64,000 nucleotides of DNA, from NCBI GenBank assembly GCA_044347755.1, contig JBIKUE010000002.1, positions 58,020 through 122,019 of the forward strand. The letters run 5' to 3'. The position numbers were made by a program, and so were the translations under genes. This document shows positions 1 to 7,919 of the stretch, piece by piece. Origin of the DNA: M3007 sp044347755. GTDB lineage: Bacteria > Bacteroidota > Bacteroidia > Chitinophagales > Saprospiraceae. The notes beneath the pieces were generated by a model that was not told the DNA's origin, did no database searches, and was given only the letters and a program-made list of their open reading frames with translations. The stretch's first letter is position 1. Every line of letters starts with the position of its first letter.

Positions 1-2
1 AT

Positions 3-929
3 AGCATTGGGCTTTCAGCACAAGTTATTGAAAAACAACGAGTTGTAATTCCTGGCACTGAAGTATCCTTCGAATTGGCTCATTTGCCCCCAGGAAACTT
101 TCTGATGGGAAGTAAAACTAATGAAGTAGGGAGGTCAGAAAATGAGGGGTATCATGAGGTTAGCCTGAGTGGTTTCTGGGTGGGTGTTTGCGAAGTAACC
201 TGGGATGAATTTTATTGCTTTCAGTTTAAGCATATGGACTCTGATTCCAGCCTCAATAACATTCAGGGCTTCAAGGCAGATGCCATAGCCCGCCCTACTC
301 CACCCTATTTCGATTTTACTTATGGACGTGGCAGAGCAGGCGGATTTCCAGCAGCTACTATGACGCAGCAGGCAGCTTTGATGTATTGCCAATGGCTAAG
401 TGATAAAACGGGTGATTTTTACCGACTCCCAACTGAAGCGGAGTGGGAATATGCTTGTCGGGCAGGCTCTGGAACTGCTTATTCATGGGGCGATAAAAGT
501 GATATCGCTGGTGAATATGCCTGGTTTTATGACAACAGTTCCGGATCCTACCAAAAAGTAGGCGCCAAAAAGCCTAATGCCTGGGGCATGCATGATATGC
601 ATGGAAATGTAGCTGAGTGGACTTTGGATTTTTATACCGATCAATATTTCACTCTGTTGGATTCAACTTCTGTAAATCCAATGGTTTTTCCCACCAAAAA
701 GCACTCCAGAACCGTTAAAGGGGGTGGTTTTGAAGATTTTGCCCCACAATTACGTTGTGCCTGCCGCAAAAAAAGCGATCCAAAATGGCAAGCTCGCGAT
801 CCTCAGATCCCTAAAAGCAAATGGTGGAATCCGGACTCACCATTTGTAGGATTCCGAATCATAAGAGAGGCGCAACCTCGTACGAAGGAAGAGCGGGATG
901 CCTTTTTTGACAAAGTAATCAGGGATTAG
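3..929 (+). CDS. SUMF1/FGE-fold protein, 5' end outside window
   Basis: The reading frame is open from base 3 to the TAG at 927-929 and has no convincing start, so the N-terminus lies left of the window. The translation has the formylglycine-generating-enzyme/SUMF1 fold signature: an MGS motif after a PPGNF segment, then RLPTEAEWEYACRAG, GMHDMHGNVAEW, GGGFED near the end and a closing FVGFRIIRE. The family includes sulfatase-activating FGEs, EgtB-like enzymes and the gliding/T9SS protein GldK. The usual FGE cysteine pair just after the GGS motif is not in place; the only nearby cysteines form RCACR somewhat downstream. Formylglycine-forming activity is therefore doubtful. Whether the missing N-terminus carries a lipoprotein signal cannot be seen. 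It ends tail to tail with the next gene, overlapping it by 4 bp. Confidence 0.85.
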   Translation, partial: SIGLSAQVIEKQRVVIPGTEVSFELAHLPPGNFLMGSKTNEVGRSENEGYHEVSLSGFWVGVCEVTWDEFYCFQFKHMDSDSSLNNIQGFKADAIARPTPPYFDFTYGRGRAGGFPAATMTQQAALMYCQWLSDKTGDFYRLPTEAEWEYACRAGSGTAYSWGDKSDIAGEYAWFYDNSSGSYQKVGAKKPNAWGMHDMHGNVAEWTLDFYTDQYFTLLDSTSVNPMVFPTKKHSRTVKGGGFEDFAPQLRCACRKKSDPKWQARDPQIPKSKWWNPDSPFVGFRIIREAQPRTKEERDAFFDKVIRD

Positions 930-1678
930 TTCCTTGCCTCAAAGGCTTTTTGCAAGGTTTGCAGAAAAACCGAATGGTCCTGTGCTCCGGAAATGGCCAT
1001 TTTACGGTCAAATACAAAAAAGGGCACACCTGAAATCCTGAGCTGCTGTGCCTCTGCAATGTCCTTTTGAATTTCCTCTGTGAGACTTTTTTCCGTTAAA
1101 ACCGTTTTTAACTCATTGGAATCCAATCCAATGGAGGATCCTATATTCAAAAGTGTTTGAAAGTCTGCTATGTTTTTTCCTTCAGAAAAATGTGCTTTGA
1201 AAAGCGCTTCTTCTGCTTCATTCTGCATGCAATATTTAGCTGCCAGATGTGCCAAACGATGGGCATCAAAAGAATTGGCGGAAATTGCCTTTTCAAAATG
1301 ATATTCCAAACCGACTCCAGCTGCCATTTCGGTAACCTGTCGGGCAATTTGACGGGTCTGAGCCATATCCCAACCTTTACGATCCGACAAGTTTTTCAGG
1401 TAGTCTCCTCCTTCTGATGGTGCTTCGGGGTCAAGTTGAAAACTTTTCCAAACAATTTCTACCTGATCTTTTTGTGGAAATTGCGCTAATGCCTGTTCCA
1501 GTTTCCGTTTGCCAATGTAACAAAATGGGCATACGATGTCGCTCCAAATCTCAATAGTCATCTTGGGTGTAGCAGGTTGGTTGATTATTGAATTACCCAT
1601 GGCCTCTGCATGGGTTTGAGCCCCGGCAATGACAGGGCATAGAAACCACAAATATGGAAGTAAGTTTTTTACGTTCAT
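926..1678 (-). CDS. DsbA/FrnE-family thiol oxidoreductase with N-terminal signal-like extension
   Basis: A 250-aa protein of the thioredoxin-fold DsbA/FrnE (2-hydroxychromene-2-carboxylate isomerase-like) family. The core starts with IEIWSDIVCPFCYIGKRKL, giving a CPFC redox motif at about residues 51-54, and ends with the conserved ISGVPFFVFDRK segment containing the cis-proline loop, then ISGAQD. FrnE-type proteins are normally cytoplasmic and begin right at this strand. Here the ATG at 1678 adds about 39 residues with a hydrophobic stretch (LLPYLWFLCPVIAGA) followed by QTHAEA, which resembles a signal peptide and would place the enzyme in the periplasm. A second in-frame ATG at 1561 (residue 40) would give the canonical cytoplasmic form. 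The two starts cannot be separated from sequence alone. Confidence 0.85.
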   Translation of the reverse strand: MNVKNLLPYLWFLCPVIAGAQTHAEAMGNSIINQPATPKMTIEIWSDIVCPFCYIGKRKLEQALAQFPQKDQVEIVWKSFQLDPEAPSEGGDYLKNLSDRKGWDMAQTRQIARQVTEMAAGVGLEYHFEKAISANSFDAHRLAHLAAKYCMQNEAEEALFKAHFSEGKNIADFQTLLNIGSSIGLDSNELKTVLTEKSLTEEIQKDIAEAQQLRISGVPFFVFDRKMAISGAQDHSVFLQTLQKAFEARN

Positions 1679-1713
1679 GATCGGAATTTCGAAACGTAAT
1701 TTTCAGAAATAGG

Positions 1714-1756
1714 TTCAAAAAATTACCCCCGACTCGCCAATGCGGATCGAGGGTAA
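1714..1756 (-). terminator. Rho-independent terminator of the T9SS repeat protein gene
   Basis: An imperfect stem runs from 1723-1732 to 1747-1756, with TTACCC pairing to GGGTAA and further pairs inside it. On the minus strand it is followed by a T-rich run (complement of 1716-1722). It lies about 70 bp past the stop of the minus-strand gene ending at 1828. Confidence 0.55.
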
Positions 1757-1827
1757 GGTGTGTAAGCTTTGTTATCGGTTATTAATTATGCCCCGTTTCT
1801 TGCCTATTCGGCTCACTTGCCCTGGAA

Positions 1828-4800
1828 TCAACGTTGCAGCATAAATCTCAGCACCTCTTTCTCACCTCTTTCCGGCTGCACCTCAAGGAAGTAAATGCCA
1901 TTGGTAAGCCCATGAGGGATTTCAAGTCGAAGCACATCCTCTGTTGCTGGTTCGGTGAGCGTCTGAACCATTTGACCTTGTCCGTTCACTACATTGATTC
2001 GCAGTTTTTGTCCTGCCCAGTCTGTAAGATCGGCAAACAGTACACCAGAACTTGGATTAGGGTACAACAAAAGTGAATTTTGATTAGATGTCAGATTAAA
2101 GTCGCGTGCTTGGGATGGCCTGCTGTACGTTGGTGTAACACCTACCGGGCAGTAGAAGGTGTTCAGATGTGCTTCATAGAATTTCTGATCGGCCAATCTC
2201 GTAGCAATGTTAATATAGGTTACATCAGCCTGAGCCGGCAACGTATATTGGAATATGTCGGATTGGCCATTGGAAATGCTATCGGCTGTAGATTTGAATC
2301 GGATAGAATACATAGGAGTATAATTAGGGCTCCGTACGATATACGGACGGCCATCTACCCCGGTGTAAATCGTATTATTAAGTGGTTCCATGGCAATTTG
2401 TCCATCAGGGATCTGAATGGCTGTATAAACCATTTTGCTCGCACAGGAATTGGTAACCCTGATGCGGTAAGTATGATTTTTACCTGCATCTGCAGTAATG
2501 GAGAGTAATTCATACTTCATGCAGCCTATCTCCTTAATATCGCATGGAGACTCTTCTCTTACATGTACAGTAAAGCAACATGGCTTCTCCTGCCCACATT
2601 GATCCTTGGCCATAAAACAAACCTGAGTAGCGCCAACTGTAAACGCGCTTCCGGAAGCCGGGCCATTGGTACGGCTAAGTTCAAGTCCGGGGCAAAGGCA
2701 ATCGCTCGCTGCTATCGGATTGTTATAGTTCACGGTTGGAATAGCACTTCCGGCATTGGTTACAACCGTCATGTCATCAGGGCATTGGATAGCTATGTTG
2801 GATGGTGCTGGTGTAAGGTACTGAAGGGTGTAGGTAACAATGGTGTCACAGCCTCCGGTAGTAGATGGTTGGTTTATAATCACCGTACCTGGCTGAGTGT
2901 ATGCCTGGCCGGAAATCATCACTATTTCGCCCGGACAAAAACCGCGTGATTCAGCGCGTGAAGCCTGAGGCTTGAGTTCAAGTGCGTAGGTAACAATGGT
3001 ATCGCAGCCTCCTGTAGTTGAAGCAATATTTGCGATCACTGTGCCTGGTTGGCTATAAGTTTGGCCTGCTATGGTGATGGTTTCACCAGGGCAAAAGCCT
3101 CGTGTTTCTGTACGGGTTGGTTGAGGACGCAGTTCCAGTGTATAGGTAACCAGGGTATCGCAACCGCCATTAAGGGACGGAAGTGCAACCAGTACGGAGC
3201 TTGGCTGTTGGTAAGCCTGACCATTTATCATTACCGTTTCACCTGGGCAAAATGGCAGGGTTTCGGTTCTTGATACCTGAGGCATTAACTCCAGCGTGTG
3301 GGTCACGATAGTATCGCAGCCGTTGCCAACCGCTGCAATAGTTTCAAGTACGGTTGCTGATTGGTTGTACGATTGACCGGCAATGATTATGTTTTGGCCT
3401 GGGCAAAAGCGATGCAGTACACTTTTGGCGGGTTGTGGTTTTACCTGTAAGGTGTACGTTACCACAGTATCGCATCCGCCTGAGTTAGAAGGTAAATTGG
3501 CAATTACTGTGCCCGCCTGATTGTATGTTTGTCCTGCAATCATCACCGATTCGCCTGGACAAAACGCAATAGTAACGGACTGTGATGGTTTGGGTCGTTG
3601 AATCAAAGTGTAAGTCACCAGGGTATCACAACCATCTGAAGCAGACTCAAGAATGGTTTGTACGATGCCTGGCTGGGCATAAACCTGTCCGCCGATCATA
3701 ACTGATTCTCCCTCACAAAAATGAATGGTTTGTGCAATGTTAGGTTGAGCCCAAACTTTCAGTACGAATGTGCAAAGTGTATCACAACCTCCATTTACTG
3801 CTTTTACCGTATCTACCACAGTTGCCGGTGCTGTATAGGCTATGCCATTAATGGTATAGGTCTCACCTGTACATAATCCAACAACGTGAATACCGGTTAT
3901 GTAAGGAGAAAGTGTAAGGAGATAATGAACTATGGTGTCGCAGCCTTGCAGGCCTTGTACGGTATCCGTAACCATTTTGGGTGCAGAATAGGCCATTCCG
4001 TTAATAGAATAGGCCTGATTGGGGCACAATGCCACCGTTTTCATTTGAACAGGCGACGGACTATTATTGATGTTTTGGGAGAGCAGATTGATCGGCAAAG
4101 GTGTGATATTCAGTGTCGAGCCACTCAACCATGGTCCGTCAGAAGGGCCGCTGTTGTTATTTGTTGAGGTGAAATTTGCACTCAAAATACCCCCGGCTCT
4201 TGGGCATTGGCCTTGAATCAAACCATTGGCATCCGTTTTTACAACCAATAATTCTGTGTTGCTGGAACTTATTTTGGTGTCGCCAACTGCAATAAATCCA
4301 CCATCTGAGGTCTGAACAGCCTTAAAAAGGCGGTCAGCATTGGGGCCACCATAGTTATAAGACCATTGCAGATTGCCATTGGCATCCATTTTAGCTAACA
4401 GCGCATCGCCTGTAGCACTGTTGAAATTGTCGTATGGTGTTAAGAGAAACCCACCATCATTTACTTTTTCAATTCTGCCACGAATATTATTTCCAGGGCG
4501 GTAATACACTTTTGACCAGAGGACTTGACCGGTAGTAGGGTTCACTTTTTGTACCCATGCCTCTACCTCCGCATTAATATTGGCAGATCGGGTGTGATCA
4601 GCAAGAAGCATGTTTCCATCCTGTGTAGGAAGCTGAAAATATAATGCTTCAGAATCACTTCCAGCGAAAGTACGAGACCCAAGAATAACGCCGGTTGCCA
4701 GATCCAAACGAACCAAAACAGCATCAGCATCCAGGCCACCACTGGCATAGATTACGTTTCCTTGGACATAATTGCAAAGAAAAATATTGCCTACAGAGCT

Positions 4801-5361
4801 AGAATACGATTTACTCCAAACGGTGTTGCCGTCGCTGGTAAGTCTAGTGACTATTGTTTGGGCACTGTTTGAACCAATTGGGAAAGACATGCCGGTTAGA
4901 ATAAAACCGCCATCCGGTAATATAATAACGGAACGGCAAAAATCGTCCGTAGAGCCTGAGTTAATGATTCTGTTCCATACAGTGTTGCCAGATGCATCCA
5001 CTTTAACCACAAAGATGTCAGAACTTTCTGCTCCGAAACTGCGGGTTTCACCAACAGCAACGAATCCTCCGTCTGGTGTGGCTGTTGCTGCATTAAATTG
5101 ATCGGATTGTCCGGCGCCGAAACGTTTTTGCCAAATTGGCATGCCGTTTGCATCAAGACGTAGAAGAAAGCCGTCTTGGTTTCCTATATTGTTGGTGACA
5201 TGTCCTGCTACCAAATAGCCGTTAGGAGTTTCCAGCACCCAAGTACCTACCTCCTGTCCGGAGCCGCCAAAAGTTTTTTGAAAAGTGATCTGACCAAAGA
5301 TCACTAAACTGTGAAGACAGAGTGCCCACACTAAAAGTTTTCTAGTACGCTTTGCTGCCAT
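1828..5361 (-). CDS. T9SS-exported surface protein: beta-propeller-like repeats, eight Cys repeats, HYR domain, type A sorting tail
   Basis: An 1177-aa exported protein. Residues 1-24 are a signal peptide (MAAKRTRKLL, hydrophobic core, ending near IFGQ). Residues ~25-400 hold repeated units of the type DGGFVAVGETRS...DIFVVKVDASGN, a beta-propeller-like pattern common in Bacteroidota surface proteins. Residues ~443-850 are eight ~51-aa units, each with FCPGE..MIAGQ.Y..PGT and GGCDTIVTYTL, so two cysteines per unit. A HYR-like domain follows (IQCPDDMTV ... CFTV). The C-terminus has LLLYPNPSSGVLF, the start of a T9SS type A sorting domain that is cleaved on export. It is expected on the cell surface or released. 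The role is unknown; adhesion or a structural function is inference. It is monocistronic, with a long upstream region and a terminator at 1714-1756. Confidence 0.85.
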   Translation of the reverse strand: MAAKRTRKLLVWALCLHSLVIFGQITFQKTFGGSGQEVGTWVLETPNGYLVAGHVTNNIGNQDGFLLRLDANGMPIWQKRFGAGQSDQFNAATATPDGGFVAVGETRSFGAESSDIFVVKVDASGNTVWNRIINSGSTDDFCRSVIILPDGGFILTGMSFPIGSNSAQTIVTRLTSDGNTVWSKSYSSSVGNIFLCNYVQGNVIYASGGLDADAVLVRLDLATGVILGSRTFAGSDSEALYFQLPTQDGNMLLADHTRSANINAEVEAWVQKVNPTTGQVLWSKVYYRPGNNIRGRIEKVNDGGFLLTPYDNFNSATGDALLAKMDANGNLQWSYNYGGPNADRLFKAVQTSDGGFIAVGDTKISSSNTELLVVKTDANGLIQGQCPRAGGILSANFTSTNNNSGPSDGPWLSGSTLNITPLPINLLSQNINNSPSPVQMKTVALCPNQAYSINGMAYSAPKMVTDTVQGLQGCDTIVHYLLTLSPYITGIHVVGLCTGETYTINGIAYTAPATVVDTVKAVNGGCDTLCTFVLKVWAQPNIAQTIHFCEGESVMIGGQVYAQPGIVQTILESASDGCDTLVTYTLIQRPKPSQSVTIAFCPGESVMIAGQTYNQAGTVIANLPSNSGGCDTVVTYTLQVKPQPAKSVLHRFCPGQNIIIAGQSYNQSATVLETIAAVGNGCDTIVTHTLELMPQVSRTETLPFCPGETVMINGQAYQQPSSVLVALPSLNGGCDTLVTYTLELRPQPTRTETRGFCPGETITIAGQTYSQPGTVIANIASTTGGCDTIVTYALELKPQASRAESRGFCPGEIVMISGQAYTQPGTVIINQPSTTGGCDTIVTYTLQYLTPAPSNIAIQCPDDMTVVTNAGSAIPTVNYNNPIAASDCLCPGLELSRTNGPASGSAFTVGATQVCFMAKDQCGQEKPCCFTVHVREESPCDIKEIGCMKYELLSITADAGKNHTYRIRVTNSCASKMVYTAIQIPDGQIAMEPLNNTIYTGVDGRPYIVRSPNYTPMYSIRFKSTADSISNGQSDIFQYTLPAQADVTYINIATRLADQKFYEAHLNTFYCPVGVTPTYSRPSQARDFNLTSNQNSLLLYPNPSSGVLFADLTDWAGQKLRINVVNGQGQMVQTLTEPATEDVLRLEIPHGLTNGIYFLEVQPERGEKEVLRFMLQR
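2815..4040 (-). repeat. Eight tandem ~153-bp coding repeats
   Basis: Eight consecutive units within the T9SS protein gene encode ~51-aa modules with the core CPGE-xVMIxGQxYxQPGT and GGCDTxVTYTLxLxPQ. The first two copies (nearest the N-terminus, ~3740-4040) are the most divergent (LCPNQAY, LCTGETY). The last three are the most alike, as expected for recent duplication at the 3' end. The copies diverge at the DNA level, so these are protein repeats. Confidence 0.85.
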
Positions 5362-5580
5362 GATTAATTAAATCGGATGGGTGAACTACTATTGCCCTTC
5401 TCTTAATCATGTGCCCTTCTTGAGTTTCAGGAGTTCCCGTTTACGTTTAAACAGAAACTAAAGATCCCCACACATGTCAAAAGAATTGCGTTGTGCAATT
5501 GTATCCCCCAAATGTACTATACGGTAGTATATGTCAAAAGCGAACTAGTAGTTTTGTCTTCCAATCGCTATGTTTTTCGA

Positions 5581-5588
5581 CGAAAGTA
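5581..5588 (-). promoter_or_regulatory. Candidate -7 element for the T9SS repeat protein gene
   Basis: The plus-strand bases read as TACTTTCG on the minus strand, one mismatch from TAnnTTTG. No clear -33 TTTG is visible. It would give a leader of over 200 nt. The 265-bp gap (5362-5626) also contains the 10-bp direct repeat ATGTCAAAAG at 5474-5483 and 5531-5540 and a small TACTA/TAGTA inverted repeat near 5515. Nothing else was found in the gap. Confidence 0.3.
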
Positions 5589-5626
5589 GTCTTTTTATGG
5601 TAAGAACGGGTGGCAACTAGTACATT

Positions 5627-6502
5627 TTAATCCAAATATCTACTGGTTAGTCCCTGGTAATAGTCAATTCTGCGGTCTCTGAAAAATGGCCAAATCCGCC
5701 GTACCGCCTCTGTACGGGCTTTATTGACCTCAATCACTACATTTTCTTCTTGTTGCTGGCTGGCTTGATATAGTAACTCTCCCTGTGGGCCCGCAACGAA
5801 GCTTTGCCCCCAAAACTGGATTCCGCCTGTAACGCCTGTCCAGTCTGGCTCCTGCCCTACCCTGTTTACGGTAATAACTGGCAACCCATTGGCAACAGCA
5901 TGTCCTCTTTGACTAATTTGCCAGGCATCGTGTTGCCTGTTTTTTTCTTCCTGAGGATCGGTGCTTTCCCATCCAATTGCTGTTGGATAAATCAATACTT
6001 CAGCACCTGCAAGAGCCATTAGTCTGGCTGCCTCGGGGTACCATTGATCCCAACATACCAACACCCCCAGCTTTCCAACAGAGGTAGAAATAGGATAAAA
6101 TCCCAAATCGCCCGGGGTAAAATAGAACTTTTCATAATAGGCCGGATCATCTGGAATATGCATCTTTCTATATTTTCCGGCTATGGATCCATCTTTTTCA
6201 AATACGACAGCCGTATTATGATATAAACCTGGTGCGCGTTTTTCAAACAATGATGTGACCAAAACCACACCATGTTTCCGGGCAGCCTTAGAAAACACTA
6301 CTGTATCTGGACCTGGAATTGGCTCAGCCAGGTCAAACATGGCAGTTTCTTCTGCCTGACAGAAGTAAATTCCGCAGTGCAACTCTTGAAGTACAACTAA
6401 GTTAGCACCTTTTTCAGCGCATGCAGCAATGCCATCGAGGGACTTTTGAATATTGGACGCTTTATCCGGAGTACAGGATTGCTGAACGATTCCGACTTTC
6501 AT
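5627..6502 (-). CDS. aguB: N-carbamoylputrescine amidase
   Basis: A 291-aa carbon-nitrogen hydrolase that converts N-carbamoylputrescine to putrescine, CO2 and ammonia in the cytoplasm. The nitrilase-superfamily triad is visible: Glu40 in LQELHCG, the Lys in GKYRKMHIPDD, and the Cys in VLVCWDQWYPEAARL. The segments ELHCGIYFCQ and RRIWPFFRDRRIDYY are typical of the plant/bacterial N-carbamoylputrescine amidase subfamily. Length and start match the family. It follows aguA with a 30-bp gap on the same strand, so the pair makes putrescine from agmatine and is probably one transcript. An arginine decarboxylase supplying agmatine is not in the window. Confidence 0.95.
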   Translation of the reverse strand: MKVGIVQQSCTPDKASNIQKSLDGIAACAEKGANLVVLQELHCGIYFCQAEETAMFDLAEPIPGPDTVVFSKAARKHGVVLVTSLFEKRAPGLYHNTAVVFEKDGSIAGKYRKMHIPDDPAYYEKFYFTPGDLGFYPISTSVGKLGVLVCWDQWYPEAARLMALAGAEVLIYPTAIGWESTDPQEEKNRQHDAWQISQRGHAVANGLPVITVNRVGQEPDWTGVTGGIQFWGQSFVAGPQGELLYQASQQQEENVVIEVNKARTEAVRRIWPFFRDRRIDYYQGLTSRYLD

Positions 6503-6532
6503 AGGAAAGGATAGTTGAATAGTAAAAATGGG

Positions 6533-7570
6533 CTATGTAGGGGTTACTACCCCCTTGGGATATTGCATAGTAACACAATGCAGGGAGCCATGTTGTAAAA
6601 TCAGCGCCCGGCAATCAATTCCGATGACTTTTCGTTCCGGGAATATCCCAGAGAGTATTTCCAACGCTTTATTGTCTTGTGGCACTTGATAAGTAGGAAC
6701 CAGCACGGCGCCATTAATAATCAAAAAATTAGCATAGGTGGCTGGCAATCGTTCACCATTCTCATCAAAACAAGGATCAGGCCATGGCAATGCAACCAGA
6801 TTGTAAGGATTCCCTTCCAAAGTCCGGAATTGCTGAAGCTCTTGTTCCATTTTATTTAAGGCCTCGTAATGTTCATCATCCGGATCTGGACAAGCTACAT
6901 AGGCAATGGTGTCAGGTGTACAAAACCTGGCCAGTGTGTCAATATGAGAATCAGTATCATCGCCAGCCAGATAGCCATGATCCAGCCATAAAATTCTTTT
7001 TAATCCAAAACAGAACTTTAGGTATTCCTCAATCTCCTGTTTGCTTAGGTGTGGATTTCGATTTGGGGAAAGAAGGCATTCCGAAGTGGTAAGCAACGTG
7101 CCTTCGCCATCACTCTCAATACCGCCTCCCTCAAGCACTAAACCTCCTGGTTTAATGTCCGCATTAAATACACCTTTATTATATAGGCGCATGGTGAGCA
7201 GATTATCCTGATCGGCTGGAAATTTTAATCCCCAGCCATTAAATACAAAATCCAGAATTACGGCTTTCCCATCCTCTTCAATCGTAATACCACCGTGATC
7301 TCTGGACCAGGTGTCATTACTATTCGCTTCCACAAAGTGAATATTCTTGGGAATCGTTCCAGGAAACAACTTTTTAACGTCATCTACATCTGTACAGATT
7401 ATCAAAACCGATTCAAACCTGCTGACCATCATGGCAATTTCCACAAAACAAGGTAATACCTGTGGCAAAACCGGCGCCCAGTCAGTCCCTGAATGAGGGA
7501 ATGTGAGCTGAACTACGCTCTGTGGCTCCCATTCTGCCGGTAATCGTCTAATTGCTTTATTATCCTTCAT
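6533..7570 (-). CDS. aguA: Agmatine deiminase
   Basis: A 345-aa PAD_porph-family (peptidylarginine-deiminase-like) protein that hydrolyses agmatine to N-carbamoylputrescine and ammonia. Family marks are the N-terminal RLPAEWEPQSVVQLTFPH, the central SNDTWSRDHGGI, ILEGGGIESDGEG-type core, the WLDHGYLAGDDTDSHIDTLARF block with catalytic acid and His, and the C-terminal LHCVTMQYPKG with nucleophile Cys332. No signal peptide is present, so it is cytoplasmic and not a secreted peptidylarginine deiminase. It is the first gene of the aguA-aguB pair. A -7 element (TATTTTTG on the minus strand) lies 18 bp before the ATG. Confidence 0.95.
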   Translation of the reverse strand: MKDNKAIRRLPAEWEPQSVVQLTFPHSGTDWAPVLPQVLPCFVEIAMMVSRFESVLIICTDVDDVKKLFPGTIPKNIHFVEANSNDTWSRDHGGITIEEDGKAVILDFVFNGWGLKFPADQDNLLTMRLYNKGVFNADIKPGGLVLEGGGIESDGEGTLLTTSECLLSPNRNPHLSKQEIEEYLKFCFGLKRILWLDHGYLAGDDTDSHIDTLARFCTPDTIAYVACPDPDDEHYEALNKMEQELQQFRTLEGNPYNLVALPWPDPCFDENGERLPATYANFLIINGAVLVPTYQVPQDNKALEILSGIFPERKVIGIDCRALILQHGSLHCVTMQYPKGVVTPT

Positions 7571-7587
7571 GCTAAAAAAATGAGGTG

Positions 7588-7620
7588 CAAAAATAGGAAT
7601 TTCAAGGAGGATAGTTCAAT
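7588..7620 (-). promoter_or_regulatory. Candidate aguAB promoter
   Basis: On the minus strand, TATTTTTG (7588-7595) is a perfect TAnnTTTG -7 element. It is preceded after 21 bp by ATTG (7617-7620), one mismatch from the TTTG -33 element. The predicted transcript would start about 10 nt before the aguA ATG. Confidence 0.45.
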
Positions 7621-7709
7621 AATTAAGCCTGCAGCGCCGCAAAAGTGTGTTCTGAAAAAAGGCAATCAAATTTGGGTAAAGTGCAGATTAAAAAAATTTG
7701 AAAAAAGTA

Positions 7710-7742
7710 TTTGTTTCTAACGGCTTCTAAATACTACCTTCG
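7710..7742 (+). promoter_or_regulatory. Candidate promoter of the SusC/SusD block
   Basis: TTTG (7710-7713), a 21-bp spacer, then TACCTTCG (7735-7742) match the Bacteroidota -33/-7 pattern with one mismatch. This leaves a leader of about 170 nt before the SusC ATG. A second, weaker candidate nearer the gene is TTTG at 7832-7835 with CACCTTTG at 7859-7866 (23-bp spacer). The gap 7571-7919 otherwise shows no gene. Confidence 0.45.
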
Positions 7743-7919
7743 CCGAATCTTAGTGTTCACCACACACGATGGGATACCAGCTAGTTTCTACTTGCCCTGC
7801 CAGATTAGACCGCCTATTTTAATATAAGTGTTTTGTGCATTCCCCATGCAGACCAAATCACCTTTGCGGCTATCATTTTGAGGCATAATATCATTTCACT
7901 AAACTAAACTCATTTTCGT

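Noticed and set aside
2815..4040. DNA tandem repeat or phase-variable array
   Set aside because: Units are diverged protein repeats without identical DNA copies.
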